DNA from: Streptomyces sp. MJM8645
GTDB taxonomy: Bacteria > Actinomycetota > Actinomycetes > Streptomycetales > Streptomycetaceae
DNA: 64,000 bases
Direction: 5' to 3'
NCBI RefSeq assembly: GCF_001625365.1
Contig: NZ_LJJF01000001.1
Location: 6,246,001-6,310,000 of the forward strand
The notes under the pieces are model-generated. The model was not told where the DNA came from. It worked only from the letters and a program-made list of their open reading frames with translations, and did not search any database. Below are positions 25,222 through 33,170 of this stretch, piece after piece. Numbering within the stretch: the stretch's first letter is position 1; each line of letters begins with the position of its first letter. Position numbers and translations under genes: made by a program.

Positions 25222-25929
25222 ATGTCCACCGCACTGCCCGAACGGGACGCTCACGAGGCCGTCGTCACGCTCGACCGGCGGGACGGCCCGTTCGGCGAGG
25301 TGGTACTGCGCCGGCGCGGTCGGCACTTCGAGATCATCGCCAACGGCTGCTTCCTGATGGACACCGCCGACGGCCGTTCCGAACGCCTGCTGATCCAGGC
25401 GGCGTTGGACGAACTGGACCGCACCGGCGCCCCCGCAGAGCCCTCGGTGCTGATCGGAGGCCTCGGCGTCGGCTTCTCGCTGGCGTACGCGGCGGCCGAG
25501 CCGCGCTGGGGGCGGATCGCCATCGTCGAGCGCGAGACCGCCATCATCGACTGGCACCGGAACGGGCCGCTCGGCGCCTTCTCCGGCGGCGCGCTGGAGG
25601 ACCAGCGGGTCCAGGTCCTCCACACCGACCTGCTGGAGTACCTGGCGGCGGCCGACGGCGAGCGCTACGACGCGCTGTGCCTCGACATCGACAACGGCCC
25701 GGACTGGACCGTCACCGACTCCAACGCCGGGCTGTACGGCGCCGACGGGCTCGCGGTGCTCTGGCACCGGCTGCAGCCGGGCGGGGTACTGGCGGTGTGG
25801 AGCGCCCAGCCCTCCGCTGACTTCGAGGAGGCGCTGCGGGCGGTGGGCTTCTCCGACGTCGTCACGCACGAGATCCCGGTCAGCCGCGGCGTGCCGGACG
25901 TGGTCCACCTGGCCCGGCGCGCGGGCTGA
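25222..25929 (+). CDS. Spermidine synthase-like methyltransferase-fold protein
   Basis: A 235-residue protein with the Rossmann core of spermine/spermidine synthases. It has a beta-rich N-terminus (EVVLRRRGRHFEIIANGCFLMDT), the glycine motif VLIGGLGVGFSLA, an acidic end of the second strand (RIAIVERETAIIDWHR) and an ALCLDIDNGPDW segment in place of the polyamine-binding aspartate region. The N-terminal domain is short and the polyamine pocket is not obviously conserved, so a true aminopropyltransferase is uncertain. It is a single gene, convergent with the repeat-tail protein and ending at a hairpin. Confidence 0.75.
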   Translation: MSTALPERDAHEAVVTLDRRDGPFGEVVLRRRGRHFEIIANGCFLMDTADGRSERLLIQAALDELDRTGAPAEPSVLIGGLGVGFSLAYAAAEPRWGRIAIVERETAIIDWHRNGPLGAFSGGALEDQRVQVLHTDLLEYLAAADGERYDALCLDIDNGPDWTVTDSNAGLYGADGLAVLWHRLQPGGVLAVWSAQPSADFEEALRAVGFSDVVTHEIPVSRGVPDVVHLARRAG

Positions 25930-26016
25930 CGGCGCAGGGCCTCGCCAACCCTCCTGCTGCGTCCGGGCGTTGTCCGTGGCAGCGGCCAACTGCCGGCTCT
26001 CGGCGTCGCGTTGTCG

Positions 26017-26052
26017 CGGCCCCCTGGGGTTGGATCCGGTCGGAGGGGGCCG
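26017..26052. terminator. Hairpin between convergent genes
   Basis: A 9-bp perfect stem (cggccccct with agggggccg) and 18-base loop lie between the spermidine-synthase-like gene and the minus-strand repeat-tail gene. Confidence 0.55.
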
Positions 26053-26062
26053 TTGCCGGGGC

Positions 26063-27805
26063 TCAGCCGAACGGCCTGGTCTCCGGGCCCGAAGCCTCCG
26101 CCGCGTCGGTCTCCGTCGCTTCGTCCGGGGTGGACGGGAGGCTTTCCGGGGCGAAGGGGTTGAAGTCCGGCGGGGGCACCATGACGGGCGTGCCCTTGCG
26201 CGGGGCGTCCTGCGCGGGAACGGCCTGCGCGGGAACGGCCGGCGGCGCGGAAGGCGGCGGCGGGACGGCCGGGCCCTGCGCCGCGAGCGTGGTGCCGAAC
26301 GGGTCCGACTGGTCGGCCGTCACCGTGCCGAACGGGTCGGTGGTCGGGGCGGCCGCTGCCGGGGACGTGTCCGGGGTGGGCGGGAGGCTTTCCGGGGCGA
26401 AGGGGTTGAAGTCCGGCGGGGGCACCATGACCGGCGTGCCCTTCCGCCTGGCTGGCGCCGCCTGCGGCTCGGTGTCGGCCGGGGAGGCCTCCGCGACGGG
26501 CGCGAACGGGTTGAAGTCCTCGGGCGGGAGCTGCACCGGCGTGCCGCGCAGGTCCGCCGGCACCTCCTCCGCCTCTTCCGGCTCCTTCTCGACGGGAGCG
26601 GGAGCGGGAGCGGCAGCAGGTGTGGCGGGCACGGGCGCGGCGCCGGCCGCCTCCCCGTCCCAGCCGAACTGAACGCTCTTCAGTAGCTCCGCGAACGCCC
26701 GCGTGTACAGGTCCCAGTCCTCCGGCTGCGCCGTGGACAGCTGGACGCAGAGCACGGTGCCGCCGTCCGGCAGCGGGACGAAGGCCTCGACCGCCGAGGT
26801 GACCACCCAGCGCCGCTGCCCGTCGGCGGACAGCGGCCCCGGCACCGGGACGGTCCGTCCCTCGACCAGGACGGCGGCCGGCCCGGCCGGCAGCAGGACC
26901 GTCCACACCTCGGCGTGCCGCCGGACGGTGGCGAGTTCGGTGGCGAGCGCGGTGATCGGCAGCGGGTGCCGGGCGAGCGAGACGACGAGGGCGGCGTCGG
27001 AGGCCCGGCCGTCCACGTCCAGCGCGCAGACGCCCGCGTAGACCGTGCCGGCGTCGTGGACCAGGTCGGCGAGGGTGGCGGCGATGACCGCGAAGTCGCG
27101 GCGCCGCTCCGGACCGTCACCGCTGAACAGCTCCTCGGCGACCTCGGCCAGATGCCCGGTCAGTTCCTCGGCGGCCGCGGCGGTGGCCGGGGCGACGTCG
27201 CCCGCCCCGCCCGCCGGCGCGGGCACCGTACGGGAGCAGACCCCGGCCGGACCGCCGGGGGAGGTCAGCGGGTGGAAGCCGGGCGGGACCACCAGCCGGA
27301 CCTCGGCACCCGCGCCGGTGGCCAGTTCGACCGGCTGGCGGGTCTGCTGCCCGGCGGCCAGCGCGGCCAGTGCCGGAGCGAACGGCGGGCGCAGCTTGGG
27401 GTCGGCGAACTCGCCGGTGACCGGCAGGTGGAACAGCGCGGCCGAGGTGGTGCCCCGGTCGGCGATCGCGCCGCGCACCGCCCCGCCGCCGTAGCGGGTG
27501 TGGAGGGCGGCGGTCACCCGGTCGGCGACCCGGGCGCCGCTACCGGGGCGGGCCGTGCCGGCGGTGAGCACCGTGCCGAGCCGGTCCACGGCCGCGTGCA
27601 CCGGGCCGTTCGGGGCCAGCGGGAGGCCGAACAGCGCCTCGGCGGCGGGGTGTTCGGCCGGGCGCAGGGTGCTGAGCGAGGCCGCCGGATGGCGGGAGGT
27701 GCGCTCGTCGAAGAGGGCGTCGGTGAGCGTGCCGAGGGTCGCGCAGACCTGCTCCGCCGCTGCGAAGGGATTGGCCTCCGCGCTGAACTGGACGTCCTGG
27801 GTCAA
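26063..27805 (-). CDS. Unrecognised 580-residue protein with repeated GTPV...NPF tail
   Basis: No known family is recognised. The N-terminal about 400 residues are Ala/Gly/Val-rich, without signal peptide or membrane segment, and look like one or two globular alpha/beta domains. The C-terminal about 170 residues are Pro/Ala-rich and likely disordered. They carry three copies of a motif: GTPVQLPPEDFNPFAP once and GTPVMVPPPDFNPFAPE twice, with two DPFG motifs between the copies; NPF also occurs at residue 12. The two nearly identical copies come from a 65-base DNA duplication. The start is TTG at 27805 with a G-run upstream. It could be a scaffold or regulatory protein that displays short linear NPF motifs. 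Confidence 0.8.
   Translation of the reverse strand: MTQDVQFSAEANPFAAAEQVCATLGTLTDALFDERTSRHPAASLSTLRPAEHPAAEALFGLPLAPNGPVHAAVDRLGTVLTAGTARPGSGARVADRVTAALHTRYGGGAVRGAIADRGTTSAALFHLPVTGEFADPKLRPPFAPALAALAAGQQTRQPVELATGAGAEVRLVVPPGFHPLTSPGGPAGVCSRTVPAPAGGAGDVAPATAAAAEELTGHLAEVAEELFSGDGPERRRDFAVIAATLADLVHDAGTVYAGVCALDVDGRASDAALVVSLARHPLPITALATELATVRRHAEVWTVLLPAGPAAVLVEGRTVPVPGPLSADGQRRWVVTSAVEAFVPLPDGGTVLCVQLSTAQPEDWDLYTRAFAELLKSVQFGWDGEAAGAAPVPATPAAAPAPAPVEKEPEEAEEVPADLRGTPVQLPPEDFNPFAPVAEASPADTEPQAAPARRKGTPVMVPPPDFNPFAPESLPPTPDTSPAAAAPTTDPFGTVTADQSDPFGTTLAAQGPAVPPPPSAPPAVPAQAVPAQDAPRKGTPVMVPPPDFNPFAPESLPSTPDEATETDAAEASGPETRPFG
26136..26200 (-). repeat. 65-bp direct repeat copy A inside the NPF-repeat gene
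   Basis: Identical to 26382-26446 except for two bases, 246 bases apart. It encodes the third GTPV...FNPFAPESLP unit. The near-identity implies recent duplication or gene conversion. Confidence 0.9.
26382..26446 (-). repeat. 65-bp direct repeat copy B inside the NPF-repeat gene
   Basis: Second copy of the 65-base unit, encoding the middle GTPV...FNPFAPESLP motif; two base differences from copy A. Confidence 0.9.
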
Positions 27806-27934
27806 CTGTTGAGCCCCCCGCTCTGCTGCGTCTGCGGTCCGCTGGTTCGGGTGGGTCCGCGCGCGCCGTGGCGGCGTGCCGTCGGATCCGTGCTCATTCC
27901 TATCAGAGCCCGCTGTCGGGACCGAACCGGCGGA

Positions 27935-28828
27935 TCACCCGATGGGAGCCTCGGCCGTTTCGCCCGTGGCCTGCGGGGACGTTTCGCCGGACGGTGCGGT
28001 GGCGAGCGCGGTGACCGCCTCGGCGATCCCGGGGACGGCGAACAGCCCGGCGAGCTCCCGCACCAGGCGCCCGGTCGGGCCGTCAGGACGCTCGTCCGCG
28101 AAGAACGAGGCGAGTTCGGCGGCGAGCGCCGGTTCCCGGGCGGCGGTGAGGGTGAGGGTGGCGACGAACTCCTGCACCAGGTGCAGCTGCAGGTCCTCCA
28201 ACGGCACCGAGCGTTCGGCCAGCCACTCCAGGGAGGTGATCTCGGCGTTGGCGATCCAGGCCCGGACGGTCAGCCGCAGCCCGGGGCTCGGCGCGGGGAT
28301 CGCCAGGTGGGAGAGGATCTGGTCGTGGGCGGCCCGCCGCACCTCGTCGATCACCGCCGAGGTGCCCGCGCTGGCCGCCACCGAGCCGCCGCGCAGCAGC
28401 GCCGCGAAGCCGGGCCCGTGGCTCTGCACGAAGTCCAGGTAGCGGCCCATCACCCGGTACAGCCGCTCGGACAGCGGCCCGTCGGCGGGCTCCTCGAAGC
28501 GCGCCGAGAGCTCCCGCCCGGCCCGCCGCAGCGACTCCTCGTACAGCGCCTGTTTGCCGGGGAAGTAGTGGTACACCAGCGGCCGGGAGGCCCCCGCGGC
28601 GGCGGCGATGTCGTCGATCGACACCTCTTCGGGCGGGCGCCGGCTGAACAGCTCCAGCGCGACGGCGATCAGCTGTTCGCGCCGCTCGTCCACGCTGAGC
28701 CTGCGGCGCGGCCGCTCACCGGCAGCCGCCCGGCCTGGCGTCCGGCCCGCCGCCCGGTCCGGGGCCTGCTCCGGGGCGGGGGTCCGTGCAGCGCGGGCGG
28801 CCGTCGGCGACGGCGTACGGGAGGCCAT
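27935..28828 (-). CDS. TetR-family regulator with a long N-terminal extension
   Basis: A 297-residue regulator. The DNA-binding domain lies at about residues 43-95 (DERREQLIAVALELFSRRPP, then the SIDDIAAAAGASRPLVYHYF recognition region), preceded by about 40 Ala/Pro/Arg-rich residues that are probably disordered. The C-terminal ligand domain contains WIANAEITSLEWL and LVREL segments as in streptomycete TetR proteins of unknown ligand. ATG at 28828 is preferred (AGGGTGG upstream); GTG at 28837 is possible. It lies 33 bases downstream of the Nudix gene in the same direction, so the two may be co-transcribed. Confidence 0.85.
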   Translation of the reverse strand: MASRTPSPTAARAARTPAPEQAPDRAAGRTPGRAAAGERPRRRLSVDERREQLIAVALELFSRRPPEEVSIDDIAAAAGASRPLVYHYFPGKQALYEESLRRAGRELSARFEEPADGPLSERLYRVMGRYLDFVQSHGPGFAALLRGGSVAASAGTSAVIDEVRRAAHDQILSHLAIPAPSPGLRLTVRAWIANAEITSLEWLAERSVPLEDLQLHLVQEFVATLTLTAAREPALAAELASFFADERPDGPTGRLVRELAGLFAVPGIAEAVTALATAPSGETSPQATGETAEAPIG

Positions 28829-28861
28829 GCGCGCCACCCTATCCGCCGTCCGGGGCGGGGC

Positions 28862-29371
28862 CTATGCGGCGTGGAGGTCCAGGTAGCGGCGGTAGGCCTC
28901 GCGGCCGTCGGGGACGAAGTGGTCGCGGGCGAGGCGGTCGGCGAGCTCGGCCGGGGTGAGCCAGGCGTGCCAGGCGACCTCGGACTCCTGCGGCTGGACC
29001 GGGCCGTCCCACTCGGCCTCGTACATGTCGCTCCACCAGGAGAGCCGGTCCTGCCGGAAGAGGAACTTGAAGAGCGGGCGCGGGGTGATCCCGTGCACGC
29101 CGAGCTCCTCCTCGGCCTCGCGGACGGCGGCCTCGGCGTACGTCTCGCCGGAGCCGACCACGCCGCCGACGAACATGTCGTACGCGCCGGGGGCGAACAG
29201 CTTGGTGTCGGTGCGGCGGTGGACGAAGATCCGCCCGGCCGGGTCGCGGACCAGGATGAAGACGCACCGGTGGGTGAGCCCCTGCCGGTACACCTCCCCG
29301 CGCAGCGCCGTCCCGATCACCCGGTCGTGCTCGTCGACGACGTCCAGCAGTTCTTCGGCAGGGTTGGTCAT
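28862..29371 (-). CDS. Nudix hydrolase, YfcD-like
   Basis: A 169-residue hydrolase with a complete Nudix box, GGVVGSGETYAEAAVREAEE followed by ELG, carrying the metal-binding REAEEE cluster. The preceding segment (DEHDRVIGTALRGEVYRQGL, then THRCVFILVRD) and the HRRTDTKLFAPGAYD stretch resemble the YfcD/isopentenyl-isomerase-like Nudix subgroup rather than MutT. Substrates of that subgroup are not settled. ATG at 29371 is the natural start and an upstream reading-frame extension is spurious. It diverges from the serine hydrolase gene across a 156-base gap containing 11-bp repeats. Confidence 0.85.
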   Translation of the reverse strand: MTNPAEELLDVVDEHDRVIGTALRGEVYRQGLTHRCVFILVRDPAGRIFVHRRTDTKLFAPGAYDMFVGGVVGSGETYAEAAVREAEEELGVHGITPRPLFKFLFRQDRLSWWSDMYEAEWDGPVQPQESEVAWHAWLTPAELADRLARDHFVPDGREAYRRYLDLHAA

Positions 29372-29435
29372 GACGGACAGGTTAGGGTTTCGGGGCCCGC
29401 TTCGAACGCTTTTCGAGTGCGATCCGAGCTCGATT

Positions 29436-29468
29436 CGCATGTGATCCGCATGTGATCCGCATGTGATT
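29436..29468. repeat. Three 11-bp direct repeats in the Nudix/serine hydrolase divergent promoter
   Basis: cgcatgtgatc occurs twice and cgcatgtgatt once, in direct tandem at exactly 11-base spacing, i.e. on one face of the helix. Position in a 156-base divergent promoter suggests a cooperative regulator site. The repeats run 67-97 bases from both starts. Confidence 0.7.
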
Positions 29469-29527
29469 CGTGCGCGATTGGATGCGGGCGGGAACGCAGG
29501 AACCGGACAGGCTGAGGGTGGCGCGCG

Positions 29528-30751
29528 GTGGTGGAGATCTGGGGCGAGACGGCCGAGGGGTTCGAGCCCGTACGGGAGGCCTTCGCGCGGAACTTCCACG
29601 AGTACGGCGAACTGGGCGCGGCCTTCGCGCTGTACGTGCGCGGTCGCAAGGTGGTCGACCTGTGGGGCGGTGACGCCCGGCCCGAGGTCGGCGGGCGGCC
29701 CGCGCCGGCGGTGCCCTGGACGGCGGACACCGCCCAGGTGCTGCGCTCGGTCACCAAGGGCCTGACCGCGACCACCGCGCTGCTGCTGGCCGAGCGCGGC
29801 CTGCTCGACCTGGACGCCCCGGTGGCCTCCTACTGGCCCGAGTTCGCGCAGGCCGGCAAGGGCGGGGTGCCGGTGCGCTGGCTGCTGTCGCACCAGGCCG
29901 GGGTGCCCGCGCTGGACGTGCCGCTGCGGCTGGAGGACGTGCTCACCTGGGAGCGCGCGGTGGCCGCGGTGGCCGCGCAGGCGCCCGCCTGGGAGCCGGG
30001 CACCGCGCACGGCTACCACCCGTACACCTTCGGCTGGCTGGTCGGCGAGGTGGTGCGGCGGGTGAGCGGGCGCACGATCGGCCAGTACTTCGCCGAGGAG
30101 ATCGCCCGGCCGCTCGGGCTGGACCTGTGGATCGGGCTGCCGGCCGGGGCCGCGCCGAGGGTCGGCCGGCTGGTCGACCTGCCCGCCCCGGAGGCGGCCC
30201 GGACCGGGCCGAGCGGTCTGCGGCTGCGGCCCAAGCAGTCCGTCCGGGACGCCTACCAGGACCCGGCCTCGCTGACCGCGCGGTCCTTCGCCTCGGTGCG
30301 CCCCGGGGTGGACCTCAACGACCCGGCGGTGCAGGCCGCCGAGATCCCCGGCGCGGGAGGCATCGGCACCGCCCGCTCGCTGGCCCGGTTCTACGCGGCG
30401 CTGATCGGCGCCGCCGACCGCCCGGACGGCTCCGGCGCGCTGCTGCCGCCGCTGCTCGGGCCCGGGGTGCTGACCCGCGCGGTCGGGCCCGAGGTGAGCG
30501 GACCGGACCGGGTGCTGATCGTCAACTCCACTTTCGGCCTGGGCTTTTGGCGGCACGGCCCGACCGCGCCGATGGCCTCCCCGGCGAGCTTCGGCCACCC
30601 CGGCCGGGGCGGCTCGCTGGGCTTCGCCGACCCGGAGCTCGGGCTGGGCTTCGGCTACGTCACCAACGGCATGCAGCCGGGCGTCACCGGCGACATTCGC
30701 TCGCGCAACCTGATCCGTGCGGTGCGGGGGTGCCTGGGGCTGTCCGGGTAG
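29528..30751 (+). CDS. Serine hydrolase, beta-lactamase/EstB family
   Basis: A 407-residue class C beta-lactamase-fold protein. The nucleophile motif SxxK is seen as LRSVTKG (near residue 76), the second motif as YHPYTFGWL (Tyr in the YxN-like position), and the C-terminal HPGRGGSLGF replaces the KTG box. These features fit the EstB-type esterase/carboxypeptidase group rather than a true antibiotic hydrolase. No signal peptide is visible, so it is probably cytoplasmic. GTG at 29528 follows GAGGGTGG. It is convergent with the SnoaL-like gene. Confidence 0.87.
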   Translation: MVEIWGETAEGFEPVREAFARNFHEYGELGAAFALYVRGRKVVDLWGGDARPEVGGRPAPAVPWTADTAQVLRSVTKGLTATTALLLAERGLLDLDAPVASYWPEFAQAGKGGVPVRWLLSHQAGVPALDVPLRLEDVLTWERAVAAVAAQAPAWEPGTAHGYHPYTFGWLVGEVVRRVSGRTIGQYFAEEIARPLGLDLWIGLPAGAAPRVGRLVDLPAPEAARTGPSGLRLRPKQSVRDAYQDPASLTARSFASVRPGVDLNDPAVQAAEIPGAGGIGTARSLARFYAALIGAADRPDGSGALLPPLLGPGVLTRAVGPEVSGPDRVLIVNSTFGLGFWRHGPTAPMASPASFGHPGRGGSLGFADPELGLGFGYVTNGMQPGVTGDIRSRNLIRAVRGCLGLSG

Positions 30752-30773
30752 CGGCGGGCGCGGTCCCGAGCCG

Positions 30774-31097
30774 TCAGGCCTGGCCGGTCTCGAAGCGGGT
30801 GATCTTCGGGCCGGTGAAGGTGAAGCGCCAGGCGGTGCGCATCTCGCCCCAGGTGTCGTTGGTGAAGTTGGCGATCAGCGCGTGGCCGCCGTCCGATTCG
30901 GTCTGGACGTCCATCCGGCCGCGGACGGTGAAGATCTCCTTGTCGATCCACTGGGGCAGGTCGCGGTCGGAGCCGTCGTCGGACATGGTCGCGTCCGGGG
31001 TGAGGGTGGCCAGGAAGGCGTCGCGGTCGCCCGCGTTGACCGCGGCGACGAAGGCGCGCACGGTGGGGTCGGAGAGCTTGGCGGGGGAGATGGTCAT
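30774..31097 (-). CDS. SnoaL/NTF2-like domain protein
   Basis: A 107-residue single-domain protein of the NTF2-like fold, read from FVAAVNAGDRDAFLATLTPD at the N-terminus and a beta-rich TAWRFTFTGPKITRFET end. Such proteins include polyketide cyclases, small isomerases and ligand-binding proteins, and catalytic residues cannot be picked out here. ATG at 31097 has GGGAGTCCC upstream. It converges on the serine hydrolase with 22 bases between stops. Confidence 0.75.
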   Translation of the reverse strand: MTISPAKLSDPTVRAFVAAVNAGDRDAFLATLTPDATMSDDGSDRDLPQWIDKEIFTVRGRMDVQTESDGGHALIANFTNDTWGEMRTAWRFTFTGPKITRFETGQA

Positions 31098-31292
31098 CGG
31101 GACTCCCGGGGGTGAGGGACGGGGAGTCCTGTCTACGGCGTTCGCCGGGTGTGTTCGGGCATGTCGGCGGCGCGTCGAGAAAATCGCGCATTCATGTGCT
31201 TAGATCCCGAAATGGGCGTTTTGCCCTACGGAGGGTTGCGCAGCGTGGACGTCCCAACGGGCGTTCGCGGTGCGGCCACGGGGAGTGGCGGC

Positions 31293-31324
31293 GGAGCGGG
31301 AGGCCGGGACCGGCCTCCCGCTCC
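31293..31324. terminator. Terminator downstream of aldehyde dehydrogenase
   Basis: A 15-bp perfect stem (ggagcgggaggccgg with its complement) with a two-base spacer lies 55 bases past the dehydrogenase stop on the minus strand. The arm is akin to the hairpins at 9758 and 11373. Confidence 0.75.
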
Positions 31325-31379
31325 GTGTTTACCTGGTTCCTGGTTCCTGGTTCCGCGTTCCGTGCGGGCCGCGGCCCGG

Positions 31380-32903
31380 CTAGAAGAGGCCCACCGCGTC
31401 CGGGGAGTAGCTGACCAGCAGGTTCTTGGTCTGCTGGTAGTGCTCCAGCAGCGCCTTGTGGTTCTCCCGGCCGATGCCGGAGTTCTTGTAGCCGCCGAAG
31501 GCCGCGTGGGCGGGGTAGGCGTGGAAGCAGTTGGTCCACACCCGGCCGGCCTGGATGGCGCGCCCGGCGCGGTGGGCGGTGTTGAGGTTGCGGGTCCAGA
31601 CGCCCGCGCCGAGCCCGTACTGGGTGTCGTTGGCGAGGGTGATCGCCTCGGCGAAGTCCTCGAAGCGGGTGACCGAGACGACCGGGCCGAAGATCTCCTC
31701 CTGGAAGACCCGCATGCTGTTGACGCCCTCGAACACCGTCGGCGTCACGTAGTACCCGCCGGCCAGGGCGCCGCCGAGGTCGGCCCGCTCGCCGCCGGCC
31801 AGCAGCTTGGCGCCCTCGGCCTGGCCGATCTCGAAGTAGGAGAGGATCTTCTTCAGCTGTTCGGCGCTGGCCTGGGCGCCGACCTGGGTCTCGGTGTCCA
31901 GCGGGTCGCCCTGGCGCATCGCGCGCACCCGCTCCAGGCCGTCGGCGAGCAGCCGCTCGTAGACCGAGGACTGGATCAGCGCCCGGCTGGGGCAGGTGCA
32001 CACCTCGCCCTGGTTGAGGGCGAACATCGCGAAGCCCTCGACCGCCTTGTCGTAGAAGGCGTCCGAGGCGTCGGCGACGTCCGCGAAGAACAGGTTGGGG
32101 CTCTTGCCGCCGAGTTCCAGCGAGACCGGGATCAGGTTGTCGCTGGCGTAGCGGGCGATCAGCCGGCCGGTGGTGGTCTCGCCGGTGAAGGCGATCTTGC
32201 GGATGCGGTTGCTGGAGGCCAGCGGGGCGCCGGCCTCCTCGCCGAAGCCGGTGACGATGTTGACCACGCCGGGCGGCAGCAGGTCGGCGGTCAGCTCGGC
32301 CCACAGCAGCACCGAGGCCGGGGTCTGCTCGGCGGGCTTGAGCACCACCGCGTTGCCGGCCGCGAGCGCCGGGGCGAGCTTCCAGATCGCCATCAGGATC
32401 GGGAAGTTCCACGGGATGATCTGGCCGACCACGCCCAGCGGCTCGTGGAAGTGGTACGCCACGGTGTCCTCGTCCAGCTGGGACAGGCCGCCCTCCTGGG
32501 CGCGCAGCGCGCCCGCGAAGTAGCGCAGGTGGTCGACCGCGAGCGGGAGGTCGGCGGCCAGCGTCTCGCGCACCGGCTTGCCGTTCTCCCAGCTCTCCGC
32601 GACGGCCAGCCGCTCCAGGTTCGCCTCCATCCGGTCGGCGATCCGCAGCAGCGCCTGGGCCCGCTCGGCGGGCGGGGTGCGGCCCCAGCCGGGGGCGGCG
32701 GCGTGGGCCGCGTCCAGCGCGGCCTCGATGTCCTCGGCGGTGCCGCGGGCGACTTCGGTGAACACCTCGCCGGTGACCGGGGTCGGGTCGCCGAAGTACT
32801 CGCCGCGCACCGGCGGGGTCCAGCCGCCGCCGATCCAGTGCTCGTACCGGGAGCGGTAGGCGACGATGCTGCCGGGCGTGCCGGGGGGCTGGTAGACCGT
32901 CAT
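31380..32903 (-). CDS. NAD-dependent aldehyde dehydrogenase (ExaC/AldA-like)
   Basis: A 507-residue cytoplasmic aldehyde dehydrogenase oxidising aldehydes to acids. The oxyanion/cofactor segment IIPWNFP, lysine K189 in VVLKPAEQTP, catalytic base E263 in LELGGKSPN and nucleophile C302 in NQGEVCTCPSR are all present. The overall sequence, including the YRSRYEHWIGGGWTPP start and the C-terminal NHKALLEHYQQTKNLLVSYS, resembles the acetaldehyde/chloroacetaldehyde dehydrogenase group. ATG at 32903 is selected by the GAGGAG site 13 bases upstream; an upstream frame extension has no family support. It appears monocistronic. Confidence 0.93.
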   Translation of the reverse strand: MTVYQPPGTPGSIVAYRSRYEHWIGGGWTPPVRGEYFGDPTPVTGEVFTEVARGTAEDIEAALDAAHAAAPGWGRTPPAERAQALLRIADRMEANLERLAVAESWENGKPVRETLAADLPLAVDHLRYFAGALRAQEGGLSQLDEDTVAYHFHEPLGVVGQIIPWNFPILMAIWKLAPALAAGNAVVLKPAEQTPASVLLWAELTADLLPPGVVNIVTGFGEEAGAPLASSNRIRKIAFTGETTTGRLIARYASDNLIPVSLELGGKSPNLFFADVADASDAFYDKAVEGFAMFALNQGEVCTCPSRALIQSSVYERLLADGLERVRAMRQGDPLDTETQVGAQASAEQLKKILSYFEIGQAEGAKLLAGGERADLGGALAGGYYVTPTVFEGVNSMRVFQEEIFGPVVSVTRFEDFAEAITLANDTQYGLGAGVWTRNLNTAHRAGRAIQAGRVWTNCFHAYPAHAAFGGYKNSGIGRENHKALLEHYQQTKNLLVSYSPDAVGLF

Positions 32904-33170
32904 GCTCTGGTGTCTCCTCGCGACGTCGGGCGCCGCCCGGACCGGGTGGCGGGGCGGCGCGCCGGGCCGCGCCCGGCGCGGGGCGGCCCGGCGGGAGGGT
33001 GTGGACACGCAATTCCGGGCGGACGCCCGCCGGGGCGTCCGCCGTCGAGCACGATAGCCGCCCGGCGCGGGCGCGGCTACGGTCCGTGCGCCCGGCCCGT
33101 ACGGAGGGTTGCGCGTTCCGGCGGTCGCGCGGGGCGCGCACCATGTCTCCGCGCTCCGTCCGGGACGGTG

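Noticed and set aside
29528..30751. Serine hydrolase as an antibiotic-resistance beta-lactamase
   Set aside because: No export signal and a C-terminal HPGRGGS in place of KTG point to an EstB-like esterase or peptidase.
31333..31360. Short ttcctgg triplicate next to the dehydrogenase terminator
   Set aside because: Only seven bases and three copies; no likely role.
31227..33114. 15-bp word tacggagggttgcgc present on both sides of the aldehyde dehydrogenase gene
   Set aside because: A match of this length is expected by chance in 64 kb of GC-rich DNA, and no other sign of an inserted element is present.
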